Assembly: GCF_900198625.1 (NCBI RefSeq)
Contig: NZ_FZPK01000018.1
Span: 28,297 to 92,296, forward strand
Reading direction: 5' to 3'
Source of the DNA: Helicobacter rappini
GTDB lineage: Bacteria; Campylobacterota; Campylobacteria; Campylobacterales; Helicobacteraceae
DNA length: 64,000 nucleotides
Positions 46,409 to 56,324 of the stretch are shown here, in pieces. Below the pieces are notes generated by a model. The model did not search any database. It was not told the DNA's origin and saw nothing but the letters and a program-made list of their open reading frames with translations. Each line of letters opens with the position of its first letter. Within the stretch, counting starts at the first letter, position 1. The translations under genes and the position numbers were made by a program.

Positions 46409-46771
46409 ATGGCTAGAATTGCTGGTGTAGATTTGCCAAAAAAGAAAAGAGTAGAATATGCACTCACATATATCTATGGTATTGGGCTTAAAAGCTCAAG
46501 AGATATTTTGAATGCTGTAAGCATTTCTTTTGATAAGCGAGTTCATGATCTCAGCGAAGATGATATTTCAAAAATCTCCAAAAAGATTCAAGAAAGTTAT
46601 ATGGTTGAGGGTGATTTACGCAAAAAAGTAACAATGGATATTAAGGCTCTTATGGATTTAGGTAGTTATCGTGGTTTAAGACACAGAAAAGGCTTACCTG
46701 TGCGTGGGCAAACAACAAAAAATAATGCTCGCACAAGAAAAGGTAAGAAGAAAACCGTTGGTAGCAAATAA
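46409..46771 (+). CDS. rpsM: Ribosomal protein S13
   Basis: A 120-residue 30S head protein ([66 protein letters not shown]). Its length and motifs are normal. It is the second gene of the alpha-type operon, three bases after rpmJ and ten before rpsK. The basic C-terminal tail contacts P-site tRNA. Confidence 0.97.
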   Translation: MARIAGVDLPKKKRVEYALTYIYGIGLKSSRDILNAVSISFDKRVHDLSEDDISKISKKIQESYMVEGDLRKKVTMDIKALMDLGSYRGLRHRKGLPVRGQTTKNNARTRKGKKKTVGSK

Positions 46772-46781
46772 GGAGTAGCGT

Positions 46782-47177
46782 ATGGCAAAGAAACAAACAA
46801 ATGTTAAAAAAAGAGTGGTAAAAAAGAATATTGCTCGCGGGATTGTGTGCATCGCTGCTTCATTTAACAATACAAATGTAACAGTTACTGATGAAATGGG
46901 TAATGTTTTGTGTTGGGCTACTGCCGGTGGATTAGGCTTTAAAGGCAGTAAAAAATCTACGCCTTATGCCGCACAACAAGCTGTAGAATCTGCTTTATCT
47001 AAAGCAAAAGAACATGGCATTAAAGAAGTGGGCATTAAGGTGCAAGGTCCGGGTAGTGGTCGTGAAACTGCTGTAAAAAGTGTTGGTGCGATTGAAGGTA
47101 TTAAAGTGTTATGGATAAAGGATGTAACACCATTGCCACATAATGGTTGTCGTCCGCCTAAAAGAAGAAGAGTATAA
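46782..47177 (+). CDS. rpsK: Ribosomal protein S11
   Basis: A 131-residue 30S platform protein ([75 protein letters not shown]). AAGGAG precedes the ATG, ten bases after rpsM. Confidence 0.97.
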   Translation: MAKKQTNVKKRVVKKNIARGIVCIAASFNNTNVTVTDEMGNVLCWATAGGLGFKGSKKSTPYAAQQAVESALSKAKEHGIKEVGIKVQGPGSGRETAVKSVGAIEGIKVLWIKDVTPLPHNGCRPPKRRRV

Positions 47178-47188
47178 GGGAGTGTTGC

Positions 47189-47815
47189 ATGGCAAGATAT
47201 AGAGGACCTGTAGAAAAGATTGAAAGACGACTAGGCGTTTCTCTTGCACTAAAAGGTGAGAGAAGACTAGCTGGTAAAAGTGCGCGTGAAAAAAGGGATT
47301 ATGGTCCCGGACAGCATGGCATGAGAAGAGGTAAAATATCTGATTATGGTTTGCAATTACGCGAAAAGCAAAAAGCAAAATTTATGTATGGCATTAGTGA
47401 AAAGCAATTCCGCTCTATTTTTAAAGAAGCGAACAGACAAGAAGGAAACACAGGTGAGAATCTCATTCGATTGCTTGAGTTACGCCTTGATAATGTTGTG
47501 TATAGAATGGGCTTTGCGACTACAAGAAGATTTGCAAGACAGCTTGTAACACATGGGCATATCTTAGTTGATGGCAAACGAGTAGATATTCCATCATTCC
47601 AAATCAAGCAGGGACAAAAAGTTGAAGTAAGAGAAAAAAGTAAAAACAATGTGCAGATTGTGCGTTCTCTTGATCTTACTGACCAAATTGGTATTGTGCC
47701 TTGGGTTGATATTGATAAGGATAAAAAGTTTGGTATTTTTACACGCAATCCAGAAAGAAGCGAAGTTGAGATTCCAATAGAGGAGCGTTTAATCGTTGAG
47801 CTATACTCAAAATAA
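47189..47815 (+). CDS. rpsD: Ribosomal protein S4
   Basis: A 208-residue protein that starts assembly of the 30S body. N-terminus [16 protein letters not shown], then [20 protein letters not shown]. The S4 RNA-binding domain ([38 protein letters not shown]) lies at residues about 95-155. It is in the operon between rpsK (11 bases) and rpoA (18 bases). The cysteines of zinc-binding S4 proteins are absent, so it is the C-minus form. S4 autoregulates this operon in E. coli; no such element could be seen here. Confidence 0.97.
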   Translation: MARYRGPVEKIERRLGVSLALKGERRLAGKSAREKRDYGPGQHGMRRGKISDYGLQLREKQKAKFMYGISEKQFRSIFKEANRQEGNTGENLIRLLELRLDNVVYRMGFATTRRFARQLVTHGHILVDGKRVDIPSFQIKQGQKVEVREKSKNNVQIVRSLDLTDQIGIVPWVDIDKDKKFGIFTRNPERSEVEIPIEERLIVELYSK

Positions 47816-47833
47816 TACATAAGGTGGTTTAGT

Positions 47834-48847
47834 ATGAAAAGTATAAAGGTAAGACCATATATTCCAGAAAAACTTGAGATAGAAGAAATTGCGCCAAATC
47901 ACATTCGATTACACGCATATCCGTTTGAACCCCATTATGCTGTTACGATAGCTCATCCTGTCCGCAGATTGCTACTATCAAGCTCTGTGGGATATGCGCC
48001 GATAGGTATAAAGATTGAGGGTGTGCGACATGAGTTTGATACTGTGCGTGGAGTTGCTGAAGATGTAGCACCATTCATTGTGAATATTAAAAACTTGAAA
48101 TTCAAAGTAAATGAAGATATGCAGCAACACGAAAAATTTGAGTTGCATTATGAGTTTAATGGTCCAATGGAGTTGCGTGGTGAGCATTTAAGCAATGAAA
48201 ATATCACGGTATTAAGCACAGATTCACATTTAGCAAATATTAATAGTGATGCAAAGCTTAAATTCTCTATTTTAATACATAAAGGTTTAGGATTTGTAGC
48301 AAGTGAGACTATCCGTGAAGAAATAGGTAGCGAGTATATACCACTTGATGCTGACTTTACGCCGGTAAAAAGGGCTGTGTATGACATTGAGAATGTTTTA
48401 CATGAAAGTAACCCTAACTTTGAAAAGATTGTATTTGAAGTAGAAACAAATGGGCAAATTGAGCCTATGGAAGCTTTCAAAGAAGCAGTTGCTATTATGC
48501 ACTCTCAAATGAGTGTGTTTGGTGCAGAACTTAGTGATGTGCCAACAAGCAATGGTCGTTTAAATGATGATAGCCCGGAACTGAAGGTGTTGTTATCAAG
48601 CGTTGAGATACTCAACTTAGAGCATCGACCAAGCAATTGTTTGCAAAAGTCAAATATCAAATACATAGGTGAGTTGGTATTGATGAATGAGAGTGATTTA
48701 AAGAATATTAAAAATTTAGGCAAACGCTCATTTGATGAGATTACAGCAAAGCTAAATGAAGTTGGCTATGCGGTTGGTGCGGATTTACCACATGAGTTAG
48801 CTACGACTTTAAGTAAGCGTTTGGCAAAATTAAAAGGACAAAATTAA
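47834..48847 (+). CDS. rpoA: RNA polymerase alpha subunit
   Basis: A 337-residue subunit. The N-terminal assembly domain ([57 protein letters not shown]) is joined by a short acidic linker to the C-terminal domain ([57 protein letters not shown]), which binds UP elements and activators. The length is normal. AAGGTGG precedes the ATG. Confidence 0.97.
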   Translation: MKSIKVRPYIPEKLEIEEIAPNHIRLHAYPFEPHYAVTIAHPVRRLLLSSSVGYAPIGIKIEGVRHEFDTVRGVAEDVAPFIVNIKNLKFKVNEDMQQHEKFELHYEFNGPMELRGEHLSNENITVLSTDSHLANINSDAKLKFSILIHKGLGFVASETIREEIGSEYIPLDADFTPVKRAVYDIENVLHESNPNFEKIVFEVETNGQIEPMEAFKEAVAIMHSQMSVFGAELSDVPTSNGRLNDDSPELKVLLSSVEILNLEHRPSNCLQKSNIKYIGELVLMNESDLKNIKNLGKRSFDEITAKLNEVGYAVGADLPHELATTLSKRLAKLKGQN

Positions 48848-48857
48848 AAGGAATAAT

Positions 48858-49211
48858 ATGCGACATAAACATGGTTATAGGAAATTAGGCAGGACTTCTT
48901 CTCATAGAAAGGCATTGTTAAAGAATCTAAGTATCGCCCTTATTGAGCATGGTAGAATAGAAACAGGTGTATTTAAAGCAAAAGAATTACAAAGCTATAT
49001 TGAAAAGCTTGTTACTGCGTCAAAGAATGCGGACTTTAATACACATAGATATGTATTTGCTGAATTGCAAAATAAGAAGGCAACTAAAAAATTGATTACA
49101 GAAATAGCTCCTAAGTTTTCTGCAAGAAATGGTGGCTATACTCGTATTCAAAGAAGTGGCATTAGAAGAGGTGATGCTTCTACATTGGCGATCATTGAAT
49201 TTGTTGAGTAA
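48858..49211 (+). CDS. rplQ: Ribosomal protein L17
   Basis: A 117-residue 50S protein ([60 protein letters not shown]). It is the last gene of the operon. An imperfect terminator, TGCTTA with TAAGCA (49219-49237), follows eight bases after the stop but lacks a T-tract. Confidence 0.97.
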   Translation: MRHKHGYRKLGRTSSHRKALLKNLSIALIEHGRIETGVFKAKELQSYIEKLVTASKNADFNTHRYVFAELQNKKATKKLITEIAPKFSARNGGYTRIQRSGIRRGDASTLAIIEFVE

Positions 49212-49249
49212 AAACTCGTGCTTATTGCATGTAAGCAACAGGCAATGTA

Positions 49250-49372
49250 TTAGCTAATCTGGTGTGTTGGATAGCAATATTTAACACACATTCTTTCTCT
49301 GTCTCCCATTAAAGCAGAAATCTCAAAATACGAATTTACATTATCTCTAAGCTTATCCATTTGGCATTTCAT
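49250..49372 (-). pseudogene. Remnant ORF in the gap after rplQ
   Basis: A 40-codon leftward frame from an ATG, reading MKCQMDKLRDNVNSYFEISA and ending YCYPTHQIS. It has coding-like content and two cysteines near the end, but no ribosome-binding site. Upstream on the same strand (49373-49500) other short coding-like pieces such as QVGFVNILKAQEKGY appear in other frames. This suggests a decayed gene. The rest of the 899-base gap 49212-50110 is AT-rich and shows no gene on either strand. Confidence 0.3.
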
Positions 49373-50058
49373 TGCTTGTATAGGATCTAGAGACTACATT
49401 ATTTGTGTCTTTCTTTAAAAAAGTTAATAACCTTTCTCTTGTGCCTTTAGGATATTAACAAAGCCCACTTGGCATCATGAGGAAACCCCTGCTTGTTTTA
49501 TACTTCTTGCCTATTAAACTCTCTAGAATCATTCTTTAACAACTTATTCGTCAATTAAGTGCATAATCACTTGGTGTGTTAATTTTGATATAACAGATAT
49601 AGGCGAACAACATGATTTAATGCACTTATTTGCAAATAAGGCTTTACAAAAAAAGACAGAAATCTTACAAAAGCCATAAGAGAATAAAATGAGATTCTAC
49701 CATTCAATCATAATATCACATATTAAAATCTCCATGAAATAAAAAGCTATAATCGCTTTATCTATTGGACTCTTTATAAGTTTTATTAAATGACTTTGAT
49801 AACTATAAATGTAAAACAAGAGTTTGCAAAAGAATCCAACTCGTTCTGTATGGCCCCTAAGACTTTAGAATCCAAACAGACTTCAAATCGAACATATACT
49901 AAAATAATTCTACATAATGTCGAAGTGCAAAAAGCGTTATAAAATTGAGATTTAAATCTGTTTAAAGATACGAAGCAAAAAGAAGTAAGATAGCCTATAA
50001 AGATAAGCTATCCAAAGTCAAAAGTTATCTAACTTTGAAAATACATTTAATACAAAAC

Positions 50059-50083
50059 GGGATAAAAGCCTTTAGGTTATCCC
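50059..50083 (-). terminator. Terminator of the outer-membrane protein gene
   Basis: GGGATAA (50059-50065) pairs with TTATCCC (50077-50083). On the minus strand the hairpin is followed by GTTTTGTATT. It lies 28 bases after the stop of the leftward gene at 50111. Confidence 0.6.
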
Positions 50084-50110
50084 CCATTACACCTTAGAGT
50101 ATAACTAAGA

Positions 50111-50725
50111 TTAGAATTTATATGAATAAGATGAGCCTACATAGATTGCTGCACCAACGCTTGTTGTCTTGCCATCCATGTTGAATGCTGCACCTACTTT
50201 TGCACCGATATCAAACTCATGGTGAGCTTTCACAGTCGTTCTTGAGCCGATATTGATACCAGCAGTTGTGCCAACGGTTGTATTACCCCTTGTCATACCA
50301 GCAGGCACATAGATAGGCGTATTAATAAGTGCACCACCAAAGAAACCAAAATACATACCAGTTGTAAAATCATCATCGCTTACAAAGTCAAATAGCATGT
50401 CGCCGTTTAAATCAGCCATAACGCTAAGATTTACATTCATGCTTGCATTAGTAGCTGGTGCATTTGCTGGAATAGCTATTAAACCAAACGCACCGATACC
50501 AGAAAGATAGAATCTAGCCCCAATTCTATCGTAGAAAAATGCCTGATAACCACCTTTTAAACCAACTGCAACTGAAGAGTTTAAAGATACGCCACCACTC
50601 ATTTGCCCAGTAATCATACCACCAAGATTTAAACCTAAAAACGCACCATTGTTTTCCTCTGCTGCATTCAATGCGCTAAAGCTAAGTGTGCTAGCAAGCA
50701 CCGCTGAAACTAAGTATTTTTTCAT
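50111..50725 (-). CDS. Small outer-membrane beta-barrel protein
   Basis: A 204-residue protein starting MKKYLVSAVLASTLSFSALN with AAAGGAC upstream; the longer reading from 50791 includes promoter sequence and is rejected. The signal peptide is cut after NAA (about residue 21). The mature part is Gly-rich with alternating hydrophobic strands (FLGLNLGG, VGLKGGYQAFFYDRIGARFY, YFGFFGGALINTP) and ends SYSYKF, a terminal Phe as in BamA substrates. About eight strands fit. Helicobacter genomes hold many such small barrels; the role is unknown. Its promoter carries a 14-T spacer tract, as in phase-variable Helicobacter outer-membrane protein genes. Confidence 0.75.
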   Translation of the reverse strand: MKKYLVSAVLASTLSFSALNAAEENNGAFLGLNLGGMITGQMSGGVSLNSSVAVGLKGGYQAFFYDRIGARFYLSGIGAFGLIAIPANAPATNASMNVNLSVMADLNGDMLFDFVSDDDFTTGMYFGFFGGALINTPIYVPAGMTRGNTTVGTTAGINIGSRTTVKAHHEFDIGAKVGAAFNMDGKTTSVGAAIYVGSSYSYKF

Positions 50726-50760
50726 AAGTAAGTCCTTTTCCTTTAAAAGTTTGTAATCGC

Positions 50761-50791
50761 ATTCTACAAAAAAAAAAAAAAGGATTTTCAA
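50761..50791 (-). promoter_or_regulatory. Promoter with 14-T tract in the spacer (outer-membrane protein gene)
   Basis: On the minus strand TTGAAA (50791-50786) and TAGAAT (50766-50761) are 19 bases apart, and 14 of these are an unbroken T run (A run 50768-50781 on the plus strand). The gene starts at 50725. At 19 bases the spacer is longer than the optimal 17, so loss of two T should raise expression. Confidence 0.65.
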
Positions 50792-50993
50792 GGTTTTTTT
50801 GTGATTTTGTGTAAAAAATATTAAAAAATGTTACTATAAGTATCAAATTAAGATAAAATGAGATAGAACTTAGTGCCATATTATATAAACATTAGGATAT
50901 TTGGCTACAACCTATAAAATTTATTTTTAAAACTTTATAAAGGATTTTTTAGATACAATACGCCTTTTTTACTTCCACACAAAAGGTTTAACT

Positions 50994-51635
50994 ATGAATA
51001 ACGATGCTTTTTTACAGGCGATGCAGTCGCGTTTTGCTTGTAAGATTTTTGATAAGACAAAAAAGATTCCAAATGATGAGTTTCAAGCGATTTTAGAATC
51101 TGGTAGGCTTGCACCGAGTTCTTTTGGGCTAGAGCCTACACGCATGATACTTGTAGAATCTAATGAGATGAGAGAGAGAGTAAAAGAGGCTTGCTGGGGA
51201 CAGAATCAAATCGTTGATGCGTCTTGTGTCATCATTTATACTTCATTAAAAGCTGATATGTTGCCACATACAAATTATATTATCAATAAATTTTCACGCC
51301 GACTAAAAACACAAGAAGAAATCAAGCATTATGCAAATGAGAGATATGGACAAAGAAAGCTAGAGACATTAGGCTATACAGCAGACATTGAGAAGCTAGG
51401 GCTATGGAGCGCTCATCAAGCCTATATTATGGCGACTACGATGATGAATCATGCGGCATTTCTTGGGATTGATTCGTGTATGATTGAGGGCTTTGATAAG
51501 AAGGCTTTAGAATTTGTTTTAGAAATGGATAGCTTTAAAGAGCAAGTAAGCCTGCTTTTATGTCTTGGATACCGCAATATGCCACAAAGCAAACGACTTC
51601 GCATGTCTTTAGATGAGATTGTAAGAAGTATATAA
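50994..51635 (+). CDS. NAD(P)H nitroreductase family protein
   Basis: A 213-residue flavoprotein of the RdxA/FrxA-like nitroreductase class. Segments are SRFACKIFDKTKKIPNDEFQ, ILESGRLAPSSFGLEPTRMI (the FMN-binding S-P-S-S region), CVIIYTSLKADMLPH, LGLWSAHQAYIMATTMMNHA and LLLCLGYRN. In H. pylori such enzymes reduce quinones or nitro compounds and activate metronidazole. The natural substrate here is unknown. Nine bases separate its stop from nrdA. Confidence 0.85.
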   Translation: MNNDAFLQAMQSRFACKIFDKTKKIPNDEFQAILESGRLAPSSFGLEPTRMILVESNEMRERVKEACWGQNQIVDASCVIIYTSLKADMLPHTNYIINKFSRRLKTQEEIKHYANERYGQRKLETLGYTADIEKLGLWSAHQAYIMATTMMNHAAFLGIDSCMIEGFDKKALEFVLEMDSFKEQVSLLLCLGYRNMPQSKRLRMSLDEIVRSI

Positions 51636-51644
51636 GGGGAAGCT

Positions 51645-54002
51645 ATGCAGACAAAATGTGTAATAAAAAGAAATGGCTCAATGGAAGAGCTTGACATTAC
51701 AAAGATTCAAAAGCATACTTCAAGTGCAGTAGAGGGGCTAAGCGGGACAAGTCAAAGTGAGCTTGAAGTTGATGCAAAGCTGCAATTTTATGATGGCATA
51801 ACAACAGAGAGAATACAAGATACACTTATAAAAACTGCGGTGGATAAAATCGATGTGGCTAGTCCTAATTGGACCTTTGTTGCGGCTAGGCTTTTTTTAT
51901 ATGATTTGTATCATCGTGTGAGTCGTTTTACTGGATATAGGCATTTGCGTGAGTATTTTGAGGTTGGAGAGAGAGAGGGCAAACTCTTAAAGGGATTGAA
52001 AGAAAAGTTTGATTTAGACTTATTAGATTCTAAGATTGTAGCCGATAGAGATTTGCAGTTTAATTATCTAGGTATTAAGACGCTTTATGATAGATACTTG
52101 CTAAAAGATTCTAATGGAAAGCCAATTGAGTTACCCCAACACATGTTTATGGCAATAGCTATGTTTTTGGCACAGAATGAAAAGGATTGCAATGAATGGG
52201 CGATAAAATTTTATGATGCTTTATCAAACTTTGAGGTTATGTGTGCTACGCCGACACTCTCAAATGCAAGGACTACAAGACATCAATTAAGCTCATGCTA
52301 TATTGGTAGCACGCCTGATAATATTGAGGGAATCTTTGATTCATACAAAGAGATGGCATTGCTTAGTAAATATGGCGGTGGTATTGGCTGGGATTTCTCA
52401 CAAGTAAGGACTATTGGTAGCTTCATTGATGGGCATAAAAATGCAGCAGGTGGGATTATCCCATTCTTAAAAATCACAAATGATATTGCTATTGCAGTAG
52501 ATCAGCTTGGCACAAGAAAGGGTGCGATAGCAACCTATATTGAGATATGGCATAATGATGTAACAGAGTTTATCGAGCTGCGTAAAAATAGCGGTGAAGA
52601 GAGAAGAAGAACGCATGATTTATTCCCTGCTTTATGGATTTGTGATTTATTTATGGAGAGAGTATTGCAAGATTCGCAGTGGAGCTTCTTTGATCCATAT
52701 ACTTGCAGGGAGCTTACTAATCTTTATGGAGATGAGTTTAAAAAGCGATATGAAGAGTTAGAGAAAATGCCTAATATGGTCGTATCAAGTATGCCTGCAA
52801 AAGATTTATGGAAAAAGATTCTAAATAGCTATTTTGAGACAGGGCTTCCATTTTTATGCTTTAAAGATAGTGCAAATAGGGCAAATCCAAACGCACATAG
52901 TGGCATTATCCGCAGTAGTAATCTTTGCACAGAGATTTTTCAAAATACAGAGCCAAGTCATTATAGGGTTGAAGTAGAGTTTGATGATGGAGAGAGAATC
53001 TATTTTGAAGAGAGTGAAGAAGTAGTTGTAGATAGCGGTGTAACAAAAAGGGCAAATAAGCTAACAAGTATAGATTCACTCAAAGGCAAAAAGATATTTA
53101 ACACACAAAGAGTGCAGACAGGCGGGCAAACTGCTGTGTGTAATCTAGCTAGTATTAATCTTAGCAAGATTCACACGCATGAAGATATTGAGCGGATTGT
53201 GCCTATTGCGGTTCGCATGCTTGATAATGTGATTGACTTAAACTTCTATCCAAGTCGCAAGGTGAAAGTAACAAATATGGCAAATCGTGCGATAGGTTTG
53301 GGCGTTATGGGGGAGGCTGAACTTCTTGCAAGTAAGCTTGTCTTATGGGGGAGTGAAGCACATTTTAGCCTTATTGATAGCATTATGGAGGCAATTAGCT
53401 ACAATGCGATTAAAGCAAGTGCAATGTTAGCAAAAGAAAGGGGGGCATATCCTACTTATGAAGGCTCAAATTGGAGTAAGGGGATTTTCCCTATTGATAA
53501 GGCAAACGAGAAGGCAAAAGCCATTGTAGAGAGAATCTTTCACTATGATTGGGAATCTTTAAGGGATTTAGTGAAGAGTGAGGGCATTAGAAATGGCTAT
53601 TTAATGGCTATCGCACCTACAAGTTCTATTAGCATACTCGTTGGGACGACACAGACTATTGAGCCTATTTATAAACAAATATGGCATGAAGAGAATCTAA
53701 GCGGAATGATAAAAAGCGTTGTGCCTAATCTCACACTAGAAACAATAAACTTCTATCCATCAGCCTATTCTATTAATCAACATGACCTTGTGCGTGCAGC
53801 AGCCGTGCGTCAAAAGTGGATAGACCAAGGGCAAAGCTTAAATATCTTTATACGACTTGATTCTGTAAGTGGAAAGCAGCTGCATGAAATCTATATGCTT
53901 GCATGGAGTTTAGGACTAAAATCTACTTATTACTTACGCTCTCAAAGCAAAGAAGCCGATGATGTCGTTGATAGAAGCATGGAGTGCGTAAATTGTCAAT
54001 AA
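51645..54002 (+). CDS. nrdA: Class I ribonucleotide reductase, alpha subunit
   Basis: A 785-residue catalytic subunit that makes deoxynucleotides. ATP-cone at the N-terminus (CVIKRNGSMEELDITKIQKH), then TPTLSNARTTRHQLSSCYIG with the first active-site cysteine, GGGIGWDFSQVRTIG, the finger-loop region HSGIIRSSNLCTEIF with the thiyl cysteine, and CNLASINLSKI with the second redox cysteine. The C-terminus ends MECVNCQ, the CxxC pair that passes electrons from thioredoxin. The length is normal. nrdB is not adjacent, as in other Helicobacter. The next frame starts 18 bases before its stop. Confidence 0.95.
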   Translation: MQTKCVIKRNGSMEELDITKIQKHTSSAVEGLSGTSQSELEVDAKLQFYDGITTERIQDTLIKTAVDKIDVASPNWTFVAARLFLYDLYHRVSRFTGYRHLREYFEVGEREGKLLKGLKEKFDLDLLDSKIVADRDLQFNYLGIKTLYDRYLLKDSNGKPIELPQHMFMAIAMFLAQNEKDCNEWAIKFYDALSNFEVMCATPTLSNARTTRHQLSSCYIGSTPDNIEGIFDSYKEMALLSKYGGGIGWDFSQVRTIGSFIDGHKNAAGGIIPFLKITNDIAIAVDQLGTRKGAIATYIEIWHNDVTEFIELRKNSGEERRRTHDLFPALWICDLFMERVLQDSQWSFFDPYTCRELTNLYGDEFKKRYEELEKMPNMVVSSMPAKDLWKKILNSYFETGLPFLCFKDSANRANPNAHSGIIRSSNLCTEIFQNTEPSHYRVEVEFDDGERIYFEESEEVVVDSGVTKRANKLTSIDSLKGKKIFNTQRVQTGGQTAVCNLASINLSKIHTHEDIERIVPIAVRMLDNVIDLNFYPSRKVKVTNMANRAIGLGVMGEAELLASKLVLWGSEAHFSLIDSIMEAISYNAIKASAMLAKERGAYPTYEGSNWSKGIFPIDKANEKAKAIVERIFHYDWESLRDLVKSEGIRNGYLMAIAPTSSISILVGTTQTIEPIYKQIWHEENLSGMIKSVVPNLTLETINFYPSAYSINQHDLVRAAAVRQKWIDQGQSLNIFIRLDSVSGKQLHEIYMLAWSLGLKSTYYLRSQSKEADDVVDRSMECVNCQ

Positions 54003-56308
54003 AAAATGGCACAAAATATGCAGAGAAACTCGCACTTTTTCATGCTTTAAGCAAAACGCCTATTAAGACAGGTAGCCCTATACAATCATTTTTAAATGAA
54101 TGTAAAAATAAACTTATATCTACAAAAGGTGAATATTATTTTCTACCAAAAAATGTAAAATTTATGGTAGTTACAAAACTAGAGAAAATCCCACATACAG
54201 ACACTTCCTATAAACTCATGCTAACAGAAGCCTTTTTTAGCATATCTTATAAGAGACTTCAAGCCCAAAAAGATTCTATAAGAAAAGATTCTATACGAAC
54301 AAATCCTTATATCTATTATGTTACACTCACTTCAAAAAAGCCATTGCAAATACATGATTTACTGCTTATTAGAATAAAAAAAGATTCTAAAAAATATCAA
54401 GAGATTCCAAAGCATGACTATAAAAAAGTCATGCAGTTAGAATTACACTATAAACATGGGCTAAACATGATAATAAATAAGAATCTATATTATGCAAATA
54501 ATCAACACACAAGCCACATAAAACAAGATTCTAAAAAACATAAAACAACAGAATCTAATGCAGTAACAAGACATATTTGCATGATTACAGAACGCAAAAA
54601 AAGAATAGTAGCACAAGCCCTTAATACCCGCATGATACTACCTGTAAAAGCCACACAAAAAGCCCTAAAGGCCCTGCCAAAATTTACACTCATAGCAGTC
54701 AATGAAAATCATGAGATAACAGAAGTTTTAGGGAATCTCACACAAGGCAGTTTAGATAGAGAAATAGCCCTCTATATCAACGACTACACACCAAAAGACT
54801 TTAGCCAAAAAGCATTGAATGAAGCAGAAAATATGGCAAAAAGCTTTATGAATACAGAATCTATACCATTGCCTAAAAATCATATAAAAAAGCAACTAGA
54901 TAATACATGTCGCTATGATTTGACACATTTGCCCTTTTGCACGATTGACCCTGTGAATGCAAAAGATCATGATGACGCGATTTATTATGATTCTAAACAT
55001 AGCATTTTATATGTAGCAATCGCTGATGTAAGCAGCTATGTCTCTCTAGATAGCACTTTAGATAAAGAAGCAAGGGATAGGGCTTTTAGTCTGTATTTTC
55101 CAAATAAAGTCTTTCCCATGTTGCCACCACAGCTTAGTTCTCATGCTTGTTCCTTAAAGCAAGATGAAAAGAGATTGGCATTAGTTTGGGCTTTAAAACT
55201 ACATAAAAGAAATGTAAAAGTCCTGCATTCTCAAATCTTTAAAGCAGTGATTTGCTCTCATGCTTCACTCAATTATAAGCAAGTCAGCCATTTTTTAGAA
55301 TCTAGACTAGATTCTAAATCTTGCAAAAATACAGAATCTAAACCCATAAATAATCAAGCCATTGAAGAGTCTTTACTTGCTTTTTCAAAACTTGCAGTTT
55401 TATTATACAAAAAGCGTATGCAAAATGGGATCGATTTAGCGTTAAGGGATTTTTCCTTACAAGTAGATGATGATGAAAAACTAGATTCTATAACAATAGA
55501 TTCTAAAGATATTTCTCACACTATTGTAGAAGAAGCAATGCTACTTGCAAATCAAGCAAGTGCAATGTATCTACACAGCATAAAACATGGAATCTATCGT
55601 AATCATGCAGAGCCAAATAAAAGGGACTTTTATAAGCTTTTAAACATTTTAGCAGATATGAATATAGGCAATAAAAGCATAATGTCTAAAAACAAGACTT
55701 CTAAAAATAAAACTTTAAATAAAGCTAATAAAAAGCAAAATAATATGCTGACTACCTTACAATCTTTACAAAAAGAGGCGATAAAAAAGCATAAAAGGCA
55801 TATTGCTGATTTTTGCATTGTAAGGCATTTTGCTAAAGCAAATTATATGAGTAATAGTATCGGGCATTTTGGATTAGGATTCCCATTTTATACGCATTTT
55901 ACTTCGCCTATTCGCCGTTATAGTGATCTTTTAGTCCATCGCTTAATCACAGCACATTTACAAAATAACACAAAAATATTACAATATATTATGCGTGAAA
56001 CAAAGACTATATTAGCCCATATCAACAAGAGAGAAGTGCAATTTGATTCTATAGAATCGTATTATAAACGCTTAAAAATGCTTCGCTACGCACAAGACTT
56101 AGTGCCTTTTAATGATGAAGCCTTAGTCTTTATGGTGAGAAAGAGTGTCGCCTATGGTTTTCCTTTGCATAAAGTTGGCTATTGTAGCGTTGAGATTGAT
56201 TGTAAAGATTGTGTTATAAACACACATGAAGTTATACAGATTCAAATAATTGGTGTCGATTTTAATACTTTAAGCCTCAAAGCAGAACCTATAATACAAA
56301 AAAAATAA
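53984..56308 (+). CDS. rnr: Ribonuclease R-like exoribonuclease (RNB family), with insertions
   Basis: A 774-residue 3'-5' exoribonuclease. The RNB domain has CTIDPVNAKDHDDAIYY, holding the metal-binding aspartates, VAIADVSSYVSLDSTLDKEA, FPNKVFPMLPPQLSSHACSL, NHAEPNKRDF and FTSPIRRYSDLLVHRL. Several stretches are Lys/Asn/Ser-rich expansions absent from smaller homologues: residues about 165-190, FLESRLDSKSCKNTES at about 438-453, and about 560-590. The second contains a perfect AGATTCT palindrome. No clear S1 domain follows. The GTG start lies inside the end of nrdA, implying coupled translation. The gene maintains RNA quality and degrades structured RNA. Confidence 0.85.
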   Translation: MRKLSIKNGTKYAEKLALFHALSKTPIKTGSPIQSFLNECKNKLISTKGEYYFLPKNVKFMVVTKLEKIPHTDTSYKLMLTEAFFSISYKRLQAQKDSIRKDSIRTNPYIYYVTLTSKKPLQIHDLLLIRIKKDSKKYQEIPKHDYKKVMQLELHYKHGLNMIINKNLYYANNQHTSHIKQDSKKHKTTESNAVTRHICMITERKKRIVAQALNTRMILPVKATQKALKALPKFTLIAVNENHEITEVLGNLTQGSLDREIALYINDYTPKDFSQKALNEAENMAKSFMNTESIPLPKNHIKKQLDNTCRYDLTHLPFCTIDPVNAKDHDDAIYYDSKHSILYVAIADVSSYVSLDSTLDKEARDRAFSLYFPNKVFPMLPPQLSSHACSLKQDEKRLALVWALKLHKRNVKVLHSQIFKAVICSHASLNYKQVSHFLESRLDSKSCKNTESKPINNQAIEESLLAFSKLAVLLYKKRMQNGIDLALRDFSLQVDDDEKLDSITIDSKDISHTIVEEAMLLANQASAMYLHSIKHGIYRNHAEPNKRDFYKLLNILADMNIGNKSIMSKNKTSKNKTLNKANKKQNNMLTTLQSLQKEAIKKHKRHIADFCIVRHFAKANYMSNSIGHFGLGFPFYTHFTSPIRRYSDLLVHRLITAHLQNNTKILQYIMRETKTILAHINKREVQFDSIESYYKRLKMLRYAQDLVPFNDEALVFMVRKSVAYGFPLHKVGYCSVEIDCKDCVINTHEVIQIQIIGVDFNTLSLKAEPIIQKK
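55294..55318 (+). repeat. AGATTCT-box palindrome inside the RNase R gene
   Basis: TTTAGAATCTAG (55294-55305) and CTAGATTCTAAA (55307-55318) are perfect 12-bp arms around one A, translated as FLESRLDSK. This is the outer-arm type of the palindromic element without its core. Confidence 0.75.
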
Positions 56309-56324
56309 TACATAAAGGGAATAT

